This document shows, piece after piece, positions 10,601 through 19,983 of a stretch of 64,000 nucleotides of DNA (positions within the stretch are counted from its first letter, which is position 1; each line of letters starts with the position of its first letter). The notes under the pieces were generated by a model, which saw nothing but the letters and a program-made list of their open reading frames with translations, was not told the origin of the DNA and made no database searches. The translations under genes and the position numbers were made by a program. The stretch is from contig OU862913.1 of the NCBI GenBank assembly GCA_917880885.1, positions 22,639,286-22,703,285 on the forward strand. The letters run 5' to 3'. The DNA is from Limnephilus marmoratus. Lineage: Eukaryota; Arthropoda; Insecta; Trichoptera; Limnephilidae.

Positions 10601-12648
10601 CGATACAGGTTTATGTTTTAGTCGACGCATTCGATGAGATAACTCAGGAAAAAAACAAGAAAAAAGTTATTGATCTCCTGATGTATTTAAAAAATTCCAC
10701 TACTTGTAATACGATCGTCACAACACGGGTGTATGCGAAAAAAGAGCTCGAAAATTATTTGTTTGAATTTTCCACAGAAATTAAAAGCATGACAGAAGAA
10801 GAACAAGATGATTATTTGGTGAATTCCTGGCTTCCGCATCTAGCTTTGGAGCTTCCAGAAGACGGAGAGCCGGAGAAGCGGAGGCTGCACAAGTTTTCCC
10901 GAGAGCTGCGAAAGGAGATGGTGGGAGTGCTGGGGGTAGACGTTGCGCGCTTTATGGGCATTCCACTTCAGATCCGTATGTTGTCCGAGGTGTTCCTTCG
11001 GCAGGCCATTAAGTTTGTCCAGTCCCATGAAGAAGTGAACGAACACTTAAAAGTAAAAAATTTGTTTGACTTGTACACACGGTTCATCAATGTTAAGAAT
11101 GCAATATATATGGAGCAGAAAACTACGATTAAAATGCTACCAACTACCATTCGGGATACGGTGTGCAAAGACATCAAGGACAATCATTATTTCCTGGCGT
11201 TCCAAACCATCGATGCACCTTTTACCGAAAAATATTTCAAAAAGAAAATACTATCCAACGAAGTTTTGGTGGATCTTAGCAGAGCAGGTCTTATAAAAGT
11301 TAATATTGATGGAACTTTTAATTTCATACATCTCACATTCGCGGAATACTTTTGCGCTGACTTCTGCTTACAATTGCTCAGACGCGAAGAGCAAATCGAA
11401 GAAAATAATAATCTTATTAATATATTTCGTGAATTTTTACTCTGGCCATGCTATAAAATAATAAGGAAATTCATGGAGGATCAGCTTGATATATCACTAA
11501 TACGCAGTTTGCAAAAAGTACCGATACTGTACCGACGTTCGTTTGATTCTACCATTCAAGTGGTTTTTCATCAGCACAACAAAACTCCATTACATATTGC
11601 AGCCGACGAGCAGAATAGTCACCTCTTTGCATTTCTTCTCAGTGGCTCGGACAACAGGAAAACTAAGAGAGACTACATCGACTTCATATCGGCCAAAGAC
11701 AGTGCTGGAAAGACCGCTCTGAACATCGCATTGGAGAATGGGTGTCTCAAAATTGTAAACGAAATAACAAAAATCGCAGAAAGCTGCTCGCACAAGGTGC
11801 TGCTAGAAATTATGCTATCTGCTTTCTTAGGCCAGAGAGGTGACAGAGATGACGAATTGTTTAGAGAATATTGTTCAAATACGCAGTGGTTAACTAATAC
11901 CAGCAAAGCTCTAAGAAGAACTGACGAGTTAAGAAAACAAATCACACCATTTGTTGCAGCAGTTAGAGACGATGACTTTCGGAAAGCTAATAAAATCATA
12001 CGTGGCATAAAATTGGTTGAACGGAAATACCTGGTCTCTGCGATTGACGCGCAGGGTGACTCACTTTACCTTCTCTCAAAACGTGAGCAAAAATGGAAAA
12101 ATTGGAAATGGAAAACTTTATTAGTAATGTGCGGAGATTTTTTTCCCTACAGTGAGAATATGTATGAATCTCGACTGATTCCTTGGCCTCCTGCTATGGC
12201 GGGAGTGCGCAACGACAACACAAATTATGCAAATTATAAGATACTCGTATATCAATATTATTCCAGGTTACTCGATACGTTCTTAGAAACTATAGTTTAT
12301 AACCTTCTCGATTTCATGATGGGTAATTCTACGTTTATTGATATTATGTTTCATTTATTAGGTTTGTTAGCTATTTCATTTACTCCCACTATTGTTTTAT
12401 TTCTTACGACTTGTATATTAATAATAGTCATGTCTATAACTGTTTTTGTTTTTCGAAAATATATGGGTTGTCTTGATCTGCCTATTTTATCAGATGAAGC
12501 TCTTGCATGGTGTTGGAAGGACAATTTAAATTTAATTTTGCTTTTACTTTTAATTATAATTGGTTTAATGTGTTACTTTTTTCTTTTACATTTCTTTTTA
12601 TCGAGTATTTTTGGAATTTTCCAAATGATGCAAACAATTATAATATAG
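7618..12648 (+). CDS. Lipase-NACHT-ankyrin-transmembrane NLR-like protein
   Basis: A single 1676-residue reading frame with no introns or breaks. Residues about 30-270 look like a class-3 lipase: GHSLGG with nucleophile Ser154, TFDSPGV near 192-197, and a NMVNSTGHQVG segment with His238 as candidate catalytic His. The acid residue is not obvious. Residues about 540-900 form a linker region that I associate, from memory, with arthropod NACHT proteins. The NACHT domain has a P-loop (DDPGVGKTT, Lys927), Walker B (VLVDAFDEI, Asp1003/Asp1006/Glu1007), a sensor-like TTR (Arg1037) and a conserved GIPL step (Pro1116). The winged-helix end carries FIHLTFAEYF (1236-1245). Two ankyrin-like units start at 1321 and 1361. 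Hydrophobic segments lie at about 1577-1613 and 1636-1676. The ATG has A at -3. By analogy with NLRs, the NACHT would oligomerise on a trigger and activate the lipase. That is inference. Confidence 0.85.
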   Translation: MKVDQELIYSSTDLEEILKSFTPIENNIKLTLEPYPSPKVLAAFAKLAYSDCLGKLDLPVGWMLLATAQNKSSTNGYFGSAFWNPTEQQVVLAHRGTKLDNLGALWIDGKGIYCNKYTRHMSSAVTFTDYIKKVIQETNKRHGSRFVLSITGHSLGGWLASVTTMTVKYLKRYENGFIICPSEGIHAHTVTFDSPGVKKMLDKILDDYDLRYDCTMYIKDLNITTFFVAANMVNSTGHQVGDVYQICTKRVPKVSRGPKFKTNIDTHKIDILIKALEDGKGLRKVRDWPVIKKERIDYHKQMKSSNSYTLDHQNRQNTEQGEINAGSRTQHSPKIPLLRYKTEPWLGDTCHLGVFSTEELNFLQNWSFFQCNAIFKLAEIDEFINLHNLTKIDIPEFQINTRITCKTKEQLETLIRLTKQLMRWFSDKIMEALAKQNESIKSAPLYRAGQAYLSHLPKIMDCEDTLGIESFLKSNQRVLQFQTRYRYFETARVCNILSRIPNIDLERMYLNKNCKTVLGWNQMADTAKDVDFEGLNRTNVTNNNLLIINFESTLNNLNSNDRRLLKIILNNLLQFSHKKLVIIQSHPVDANIFSECKLPFETKVLEKFELNDLTLSSRTEIFARDTIIIGEKTLSLAVLLGDDCYSNDETIRNRINRIISPILRELTTDDQFRAKIQNTLLKICESDAFYSKVNTQVSKAKLMSLLERSGADRPLLVVISDPEERLSRNYWGEMEEAVREKILTSRTDGRELFLKKCCEEPDKLIYWLKLSAERLTLSEVYNSGVYLPRMFHCCIIIKSIDELVRYTGSHDIFIFENADDKNSFITPFNLSMEAKDLFVSSEHFITHIASQESSMENKMKDETLNKHYFRNLEIEGIPRLVWQYSHGSLDGLRRYITRDYSNAIAEGDFCNMKKRVTIIADDPGVGKTTSLTRMSALIRNSWVLRIDSKHLAIAELPQILDLQSVVKCLIHSSGLSTDDELAHNLLKHCMKSTSSIQVYVLVDAFDEITQEKNKKKVIDLLMYLKNSTTCNTIVTTRVYAKKELENYLFEFSTEIKSMTEEEQDDYLVNSWLPHLALELPEDGEPEKRRLHKFSRELRKEMVGVLGVDVARFMGIPLQIRMLSEVFLRQAIKFVQSHEEVNEHLKVKNLFDLYTRFINVKNAIYMEQKTTIKMLPTTIRDTVCKDIKDNHYFLAFQTIDAPFTEKYFKKKILSNEVLVDLSRAGLIKVNIDGTFNFIHLTFAEYFCADFCLQLLRREEQIEENNNLINIFREFLLWPCYKIIRKFMEDQLDISLIRSLQKVPILYRRSFDSTIQVVFHQHNKTPLHIAADEQNSHLFAFLLSGSDNRKTKRDYIDFISAKDSAGKTALNIALENGCLKIVNEITKIAESCSHKVLLEIMLSAFLGQRGDRDDELFREYCSNTQWLTNTSKALRRTDELRKQITPFVAAVRDDDFRKANKIIRGIKLVERKYLVSAIDAQGDSLYLLSKREQKWKNWKWKTLLVMCGDFFPYSENMYESRLIPWPPAMAGVRNDNTNYANYKILVYQYYSRLLDTFLETIVYNLLDFMMGNSTFIDIMFHLLGLLAISFTPTIVLFLTTCILIIVMSITVFVFRKYMGCLDLPILSDEALAWCWKDNLNLILLLLLIIIGLMCYFFLLHFFLSSIFGIFQMMQTIII

Positions 12649-12893
12649 TAATAACATTTTTCAGTCTTTTCAAATTCTTTTGTGGCGCCATTTTAATGAA
12701 ATCATAATAACAAAACTTTGTTTTCTCCTGTTTCATAAAAATTATCAGCATGTTTTAAAACCAATGATTTCTTCTCCAGGATACAAAGATTTTTATTGAA
12801 TATTCAGATATTTAAGAATAGACAAATAAGCATAGAAAAAAAATTGGTACCTGTAGACACTAATATTACAGTAAGCAGTTGGAGAAGGTTCCT

Positions 12894-12899
12894 AATAAA
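12894..12899 (+). terminator. Possible poly(A) signal of the lipase-NACHT gene
   Basis: An AATAAA lies 246 bases after the stop codon. The region is AT-rich, so a chance match is possible. Confidence 0.35.
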
Positions 12900-13283
12900 T
12901 TATTTATTATTGTAAAAAATAATTACTTACTTAAAATAATTAATAGAATCGCTATACAGGCCGTTCAATAACTCAGCATTACAATTTGGAAACTTCGTAG
13001 AGGTTTTAGCAATGACGTTACAATATATAAAGACGCACTGTGGATATTCTTTAAACAAAAGCTCTGATGATATAATTGGTTTAAATAGAATAATTTTGAA
13101 TATTAATTTAAGTGCTATGTTAAGCGGTTGTAGGTATGTGTTTATAATTCTAAATTTACTCTGTTATATTTATATTTTACACTTGTAAATTATGTAAAGA
13201 ACCCACATCATGTAATAATTGTATCTTATATTTTTTGCAATCTGCAATTCAAATAAGGTTTTTCTTTCACTTTTTTTGTATAC
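12900..13283. other. No gene recognised
   Basis: AT-rich sequence downstream of the NACHT gene. I see no motif or repeat that I can match elsewhere in the window. Confidence 0.45.
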
Positions 13284-13750
13284 TAGTGGGTACCCGGTAT
13301 GCGTTGCAATGCCATTCAAAGAAAATATTGTTTTTTTCCCTGCGTGTCCTTTCTCATGCGTCCCCTTCCCCTCCCGCGTTCCCCTTCCACCTTCCCCGCC
13401 ATCCCCCTATCTTGTTATCTCGTTACCCTCCCCGTCCTGTCTTTCTTCCCTGTCCTAATATGAAATACACGTATTTACAAACCACTCTCGCACCACCCGT
13501 AGTAAATTTTTTAAACAAATTTCATAACGCCACTGTATATATATATATAAAACTTTGCTGGCGTGCGTGCAACAAATCACCAAAGTTTCTTCACAATCTG
13601 ATAAACGGTATAACAGCGCATAAAATATGAAAAAACTAATATAAATTTGTATATATTTTAAATGAAATACAAAATTTTCAAATCACTCTCGCACAAATGT
13701 AGTAAATTTTTTATACAAATTTCATAACGCTAGAGCTTACAATTATATAT
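13284..13750 (-). mobile_element. Helitron-like element, 3' end at 13284
   Basis: On the minus strand the element ends in GCAACGCATACCGGGTACC and then CACTAG at the left edge, a Helitron-type terminus. A C-rich tract (13330-13450) and the 'GTAAATTTTTTAAACAAATTTCATAACGCC' block follow; the block recurs at about 13697. There is no transposase. Same family as 537, 20171 and 22975. Confidence 0.5.
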
Positions 13751-14784
13751 AAAAACGTTGTTTCAAAATTTGGTGATTTGTTGTACCAACAAAAAAACAA
13801 ATATTAATTTTTATATATAAAATAATAAAAATATATATATAAATGTTCCTTTATACCTACCATAACGTGTTATACCCATTTTTGCTTTTTTGTTAGATAT
13901 CTAAACTTCTAAAACTGTTTTTTGGTACTCGTACTTGTATACACTAAATCGTATAAACTGTGAAAATGGTCGTTGGTGATGAATAAAATAAAATTAAAAT
14001 AATAATTTTATTTTTGAATAGTTTTACTTTCTATGTTAAATAAAGTTTAATTTTGTTTTAGAACTTTTAGATGAGTTTACTTCCCATGTTAAGATAATAA
14101 TTTAATTTTTGAAAAAAAAAATTGTGTTCAAAGAATTCTAAGAGTTTTACTTTCAATGTAAAAAAAATGTTTTGGAAGAGTTTTACTTTCTATGTAAAAA
14201 AAAAATGTTTTGGAAGAATTTTACTTTCAATTTAAAAAAAACAATAATTTTGCAGAACAGTAATCATGAAGGAAAATATCATGATGAAGAATAGTAGGTA
14301 CCATGCTAGCATTGATTATTATTTTACTATTGAGGTATGTTATTATAGCCTTTTTGTTATTATATTCCGTAAAGTTGAACACATCTACTGCTTCTGCGAA
14401 AGTATTGCCAACTACATGCAATCTAGGTACAAGCGAGTGTATAAATGTCTCAGTCCTGATATTATTGCAAATGAACTTTAGATCGAGAAATTCTTATCGA
14501 TATATGTAAAGTAATTCAGCTTCATAAATGATGGCTGTATAAAAATAAAAGTCATGTCGGAAATAAGTCTTCCATATGAGATTTTATTGCAAGCAACGCT
14601 TGAATTTTGATGAAGAATGTTGCAGACATAAATAAGAACCACATTTGTTTATTAATTTAGTTTACTTTGTATTGTTTATTTCTAAATAAAAACTTGTCAA
14701 TTTCATCAAACAATTGTTTTATTTACATTTCACTAATTATTTATCTATCTACTAGTCACATATCAATGCTTGGAAGATTGAGTT
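13751..14784. repeat. AT-rich sequence with short tandem units
   Basis: The motif GAGTTTTACTTTCNATGTAAAAAAAA recurs about every 50 bases at 14150-14240, with weaker copies from 14020. The rest holds only short frames without motifs. No gene is seen. Confidence 0.45.
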
Positions 14785-15000
14785 TTTTTAAATTAACCTC
14801 ACACAGGAGGCCCTGAGGAAAATAATTTCCTTCAGGGTCTGTCATCTTTGAAGATGCTGTGTTTTGAGGAGAGGAAGGAGTGAACATGGATCTTGAAGAG
14901 ACCATATTGTAGGAGGCCGCAAATCGTTCCACAGCCGAGCTGTTGAACTTAAAAACGAGTCGTAGAAACCACCCGTTCTCATGTAACAAATGTCAACTGT
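14785..15000 (+). repeat. Repeat family B, truncated copy
   Basis: It contains the family head (CACACAGGAGGCCCTGAGGA…AATTTCCTTCAGGG) and the block 'GTTCCACAGCCGAGCTGTTGAA', shared with 24020-24050. No coding function. Confidence 0.6.
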
Positions 15001-15541
15001 GTGTTGGCGAAGATAATTTCAATAAAAGAATCTCGCATTGCATTTTAAAATCCATTCTTTAATTGACATAATAAAACACTCAACAATTAATAGTTTTCTA
15101 GTAGGACATTTTTTTTTTTTTTTTTTTTTTAACTTTATTTATTTCCATTTCTTTGTACATAGATATAATGTATAAAAGCAAATAGTATAAAATAACATAA
15201 AATATATTAACAAATAATATGAATAAGAAATGAAAACCCACTAAGGCACTGCCTGAGTGTGGGTAATATTAAAACAAAATACTATATTTCTAAGTACCCA
15301 AAGTATAAAAAATACTTAAAAAACATATAAAATATAAAGTTAGTATAAAAAGTTAGTATTACATAGGTAGAATAAATGAAAAAGGTTTTGTTTCAGCTAT
15401 TATAAAAATTAAATAAAAATATGGAGAAAAACATACTAATTTCAATTTTTTTTAAAGTTATTTAAAAAAAAATAAACAGAAAACATATTGTACTACAGTT
15501 TAGAATGTTACAGAAAGTGAGTTGTAGAAGGATGGATAAAT

Positions 15542-18526
15542 TTATAGAAAAAGCGTTTCGATATCTACATTATTCAACCATAATTTTACCTCTTTTACAT
15601 ATTTTATCATTTTATTTAACATTTGAGTTTGTAGTGGTAGAAGGTTAAATGAACGAGGACCAATGAAACTGCTATGTGTCTGCAATAATTTAGTATTGGT
15701 TTGTGGTGTGTAAAATATATTATTCATTCTTTTGCTCATTCTGTTTTCATTTATTTCGAAATTATTTTTGTTTTTAAATACATATTTCAAAGTTTGTAAT
15801 ATAAATAATTTACGTATATTAAATATTTTAGTTTCTTTGTATAATAAGTTAGTCGAGAATGTTTTATTTTTGTTATATATGACTTTAATTATGTGTTTTT
15901 GAATTATTTGTAGAGGCTTAATAAATGTATCAAGTGCACCACCCCATCCTATAATGCCATAAGTGATTGATGATTGCACAAGGGAAAAGTAGATCATTTT
16001 CAATTTTTCAATGTTTAGTACTTCCTTAAGTCTATAAAATATGTAGGTCAGATATCTTAATTTAGAAGTGATTCGATTAATATGTGTTTTCCAATTAAGA
16101 TTTATATCTATTGATACTCCTAAATATTTTATATTTTCGACATTAGTGAGTTCGTTGCACATGAAGCACATTTCTTGATTGCAACTAGTATTATGGATTC
16201 TAATTTTAAGGTTGTCTGTAGGCTTATTTTTAATGGTTTTATAAAAAGGTAAATAAAATGTTTTGCTATAGTTTAAAACGAGTTTGTTGTATTTTAGCCA
16301 TGTTGAAACCATTGAAATACAATCAGTTGCTTTCGAAAAAGTTTCTTTCCAATGATTACCATCCACTATTATTGCCGTGTCGTCTGCGTAAGAAACAATT
16401 TTACCAGGGATTACAAAATTACATAAATCATTAATATAAATTAAGAATAAAATCGGGCCTAGCACAGTTCCCTGTGGAACTCCATTTTTTATCTTTGACT
16501 CTGAACTATAATTATTCCCAATTTTAGTTTTTTGTGTTCTGTCTGTAAGATAGTTAGAGAGTAGTTTTAATGTGTCTTTTTTGAAGCCGAGTTGATTTAT
16601 TTTTGTAATGAGTAAATTATGATTTACGGTGTCGAAAGCTTTTCTTAAATCTAGGAATATTGCAAGACATTTCTTTTTTTTATCGATAGATGAGTATATC
16701 TTTTTTGTCAATTCATATATCGCATCCTCGGTGCTTAGGTCTTTACGAAAGCCGTATTGGTTTTTCGATAGAATTTTATATTTTTCTAAGTGTTCAACGA
16801 CTCTAAACTTGATGCATTTTTCGAATATTTTCGAGAGATTTGAAACAAGAGATATAGGTCTATAATTGTCTAATTTATTCGTATCTCCAGATTTATGAAT
16901 AGGTATTATAGTGGAGATTTTAAATTGCTCTGGAAAATGACCATTTTTGAGGCATAAATTAAAAATATGTTGCAATGGAGTTAGGACATGTTGTTTTATT
17001 TTTTTTAGCGTATCACAAGATAATCCATCATTTCCCTTAGAGTTGGATGGTTTTAGGTTATCAATATATTTTTCAATTTCATTAAATGTAACAGGAGAAA
17101 AATGTTCTATAGAGTTAATTGAATCATTATTTGAATCTATTTGAGGATATGTCTCCATATAAGCATCATTAACATTAATGCCTGATGATTCAAGTACTAC
17201 GTCTACTACATTTGTAAAATAGTTATTAAAGCTTTCTGCAATGGTCGATTTGTTAGTAATTATTTCGTTATTTATTATAACCTCATTTACAATATTTGAA
17301 GACATACTTTTTTTGTTGGCAATTTCATTTATAATATTCCAAGTTTTTTTAGGATTATTTTTAGCATTTTCAATTTGTATACTATAGTATTTCTTTTTGC
17401 AGTCTCGTATCAGCCTATTGAGTAAGTTACGATACATTAGATATTTTGTTTTCAGATAAGGCATTGTTCTGAGATTATTCTTTTGGCAATCTATTTGATA
17501 TTTAAACATTTCTCTATATAATTTATCTCTTTGTTTAATTGATATAATTAATCCAACTGTTATCCAAGGCTTAATTTTTCTATATTTATTGTTGGTGACA
17601 ACTATTTTACTTTGACTTTTTAGAGTATGATCTCTCAGAGTTTTATAAAAATTCTCTAGTGCAAGATGTGGATTTTCTATTGATATCACATTTTCCCAGT
17701 TTTCTGACCGAAGTAAAGAGTTTAGAGTTTCATAATTCATGTCTACTTTTTCTAGATTTTCGGAATTTCGGTTTAGAGGAGTATTTTTGAAATGATGTCC
17801 ATAAAAGGTCGGGTAATGATCTGTGATATTTGTTTCAAGAATTGAAGAGATGATATTAACCGCCTTGTGCGACTTGACAAATATGTGGTCTAAACATGCC
17901 GAGTGACATAAGGTTACTCTTGTTGGTGAGTTAATATAAGACATGTGTCCAGAGCTAGATAAACAATCAAGATACTCATTTTGACAATTCACATTTGTAT
18001 TATTATCATTAATATTTATATTAATGTCTCCTGTCACAATGGAAAAAGTGAAATTGTTTCTATCAAGTTTACTAACAAAAGATTTTAGTTCTTTTACAAA
18101 TAAAAAATCATTTAAAGAAGGGGATCTATATATGGCAAGAATATGATATTTATAGTTGTTTTGACAAAAAGTTACTTTTATTGCATTGGCTGTTTTAAAT
18201 TCAATAAATTCAGCGGCAACATTTTTCAGAGAATTATGACAGAAGACAGTAACTCCATCATGACCAGTATGCTTACAGGCAGATGAAATTGTTGTATATT
18301 CTGGTAAGTTATATGGAATTACTTGTTTCATTTGAGTTTCAGTTAAAACAATTATGCTTGGAGAAAAATCTAGGTTATTAATAAGTACACAGAGCTCATC
18401 GAAGTTTTTCCTTATACTCCTAATATTCATGTTTAAGATCGAGAAATTGACATTTTTAAATAGGTGATTTAGTTCACATGGGTTTTTACAGTTATAATTT
18501 TCGTGTATATAGTTTTCTTCAGACAT
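15542..18526 (-). CDS. LINE ORF2: endonuclease-reverse transcriptase
   Basis: 994 residues. The N-terminal third is an APE-type endonuclease: NMNIRSIRKN, LTETQM with the catalytic Glu, YRSPS, VTGDINI, LDHIFV and a terminal TDHYP. The reverse transcriptase follows, with LDLRKAFDTVNH, GVPQGTVLGPILF and the catalytic YADDTAI. A C-terminal thumb region comes after it, and no RNase H domain is visible. The protein would nick target DNA and prime reverse transcription of its own RNA there. Start chosen as the first Met shortly after ORF1. No internal stop, so activity is possible. Confidence 0.9.
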   Translation of the reverse strand: MSEENYIHENYNCKNPCELNHLFKNVNFSILNMNIRSIRKNFDELCVLINNLDFSPSIIVLTETQMKQVIPYNLPEYTTISSACKHTGHDGVTVFCHNSLKNVAAEFIEFKTANAIKVTFCQNNYKYHILAIYRSPSLNDFLFVKELKSFVSKLDRNNFTFSIVTGDINININDNNTNVNCQNEYLDCLSSSGHMSYINSPTRVTLCHSACLDHIFVKSHKAVNIISSILETNITDHYPTFYGHHFKNTPLNRNSENLEKVDMNYETLNSLLRSENWENVISIENPHLALENFYKTLRDHTLKSQSKIVVTNNKYRKIKPWITVGLIISIKQRDKLYREMFKYQIDCQKNNLRTMPYLKTKYLMYRNLLNRLIRDCKKKYYSIQIENAKNNPKKTWNIINEIANKKSMSSNIVNEVIINNEIITNKSTIAESFNNYFTNVVDVVLESSGINVNDAYMETYPQIDSNNDSINSIEHFSPVTFNEIEKYIDNLKPSNSKGNDGLSCDTLKKIKQHVLTPLQHIFNLCLKNGHFPEQFKISTIIPIHKSGDTNKLDNYRPISLVSNLSKIFEKCIKFRVVEHLEKYKILSKNQYGFRKDLSTEDAIYELTKKIYSSIDKKKKCLAIFLDLRKAFDTVNHNLLITKINQLGFKKDTLKLLSNYLTDRTQKTKIGNNYSSESKIKNGVPQGTVLGPILFLIYINDLCNFVIPGKIVSYADDTAIIVDGNHWKETFSKATDCISMVSTWLKYNKLVLNYSKTFYLPFYKTIKNKPTDNLKIRIHNTSCNQEMCFMCNELTNVENIKYLGVSIDINLNWKTHINRITSKLRYLTYIFYRLKEVLNIEKLKMIYFSLVQSSITYGIIGWGGALDTFIKPLQIIQKHIIKVIYNKNKTFSTNLLYKETKIFNIRKLFILQTLKYVFKNKNNFEINENRMSKRMNNIFYTPQTNTKLLQTHSSFIGPRSFNLLPLQTQMLNKMIKYVKEVKLWLNNVDIETLFL

Positions 18527-18569
18527 TTTGAAAGGTTGATAGTAGTTTGCTATGTAGTTTTATTATCCT

Positions 18570-19313
18570 TTATTCGGAGGGGATGTCTTCTGGCGTTCTT
18601 ATGAGTAAGATTGGAGATGTTTCGTTTTTCCTCATCCATATTTTTCCATTTTTTGCCCATATAAATTTGTACCCAAGTCTTGACGATTTAGCTAGGTATA
18701 GTAGGTGTTTATTAAATTGGGTCAGTTGTTCGTTAATATATATTGTGTTGTTTTCTTCAAAATTTATGTTTTTTGCGTATAAAATACCATATTTTTTTTT
18801 ATGCGCTATAATTACTTCTTTACTTTCTTTGTTTTGTAGAGATACTACTATGGCAGTATTTTTGTTCATCGGGTTTTTATTTTTGCTTCTGAAAATATTT
18901 GTCACGTTAATCGTATCTTTATCACATTTGAGTATGTCTATTATATTATTAAATACATTTGTGATATTTTCATTTTCCTTAAAAGGAACACCCTGTATTT
19001 CAATATTGTTTTGTTTTTCATTTTGCTCCATTTTATTAATGTGTAGTTTTATTTCTTTATTTTCTGCTTGAAGTTGTTTAATGAGTATTTCTTTATTTTT
19101 GTTTTTTTCTTCATATTCGTCTAATTTCTCACAGCAAAATTCGACGGACTTCTTAAGTTCTTTTATTTGTTCATTAAAAGATTTCATAAGTTGATTCGTT
19201 AATTCATTAAATTTTTTTTCAATGCATTTGATCATTTTATTAGTCATTGTGTCTTCTTCTTCTGAGTCGCTAGATGGCGCCTTTTTTTGAGTTTGTCTCT
19301 TCTGCTTATTCAT
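18570..19313 (-). CDS. LINE ORF1: coiled-coil RNA-binding-type protein
   Basis: 247 residues, basic and Ser-rich at the start (MNKQKRQTQKKAPSSDSEEE). A coiled coil of charged heptads follows at about residues 30-110. The C-terminal part (about 115-245) includes IEIQGVP, YINEQLT and KFIWAKNGKIWMRKNE. That C-terminal pattern resembles the baculovirus FP25K-like domain often found in ORF1 of insect LINEs; the link is from memory. It probably forms multimers that package the element's RNA. Its stop is 43 bases before ORF2. Confidence 0.8.
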   Translation of the reverse strand: MNKQKRQTQKKAPSSDSEEEDTMTNKMIKCIEKKFNELTNQLMKSFNEQIKELKKSVEFCCEKLDEYEEKNKNKEILIKQLQAENKEIKLHINKMEQNEKQNNIEIQGVPFKENENITNVFNNIIDILKCDKDTINVTNIFRSKNKNPMNKNTAIVVSLQNKESKEVIIAHKKKYGILYAKNINFEENNTIYINEQLTQFNKHLLYLAKSSRLGYKFIWAKNGKIWMRKNETSPILLIRTPEDIPSE

Positions 19314-19394
19314 TTTGTAAAATGGTTCGATGATCGGATATATTTAATTTATAAATAAAATGTACGAATTTTATTTTTAAAAATAAAAATTTTC

Positions 19395-19500
19395 TGTCGG
19401 CTGCAGTAGGATTCGAACCGAGGTCGCCAGAAATGTCTGCGCAAACTTGGTCAGTTATTGATACCACTGACCCACGAAGACCGTGAAGTGACTCGTGAAA
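19395..19500 (-). repeat. tRNA-like segment upstream of the LINE
   Basis: On the minus strand a ~85-base tRNA-like stretch has TGGGTCAGTGG (weak box A) and GGTTCGAATCC (perfect box B), then a CTGCAGCC 3' arm. It lies about 75 bases upstream of LINE ORF1 in the same orientation. It may be a separate SINE head or part of the LINE 5' region supplying a polymerase III promoter. Confidence 0.5.
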
Positions 19501-19983
19501 ATACCGGACTATAATAGGAACCGAGTATCACAGAATTAAAAATAATTGTTTATTGTTGTGTTCACTGATTGCTGTTAATGGTGAATGATCACTTCAATTG
19601 TTCAACTGTCACTTAAATTTATTATTAGTTCACAAATGTTTATTTTAATATTTCTTAGTATGTAAGTTAGTTTAAAATTGAAATCCTTCACTGTAAATAC
19701 TGCTAAAACTTTTTACTTTGTGTTTCATGGGTTATAAACCATATATTTTTAAATGTTTGTTCGGAGCGATTAAGATGCGTGTATACTGTGAAAACTTAGT
19801 ATTGTTATTTTTAACATTGAACCTCTATGTCATTTTTTGGTAAACTTCAACATCATAAAAATTTAATGCCATAAAAAATTCAATTCAATATCACATTCAC
19901 ATTATTTTTTAAAGCCACCAACAAAAATTTTCGGGATAAAAAAAAATAATTAAGACTTTCAGTCACATAGTTTTCTTTTATAT
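19501..19983. other. No gene recognised
   Basis: AT-rich sequence without motifs or identifiable repeats. Confidence 0.45.

Larger units (their letters stand above)
15110..19320 (-). mobile_element. Nearly full-length two-ORF non-LTR retrotransposon
   Basis: It is oriented on the minus strand and ends in a 22-base A tail (poly-T at 15110-15131 on +). The order is ORF1 (19313-18570), a 43-base spacer, ORF2 (18526-15542), then about 410 bases of 3' UTR and the tail. Both ORFs are uninterrupted, so the insertion is recent compared with the other LINE pieces here. I see no target-site duplication. Clade is CR1/L2/Jockey-like; I cannot settle which. Confidence 0.85.

Noticed and set aside
13219..13630. 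Pro/Ser-rich frames on the + strand
   Set aside because: Translation of the C-rich block of a Helitron-like element.
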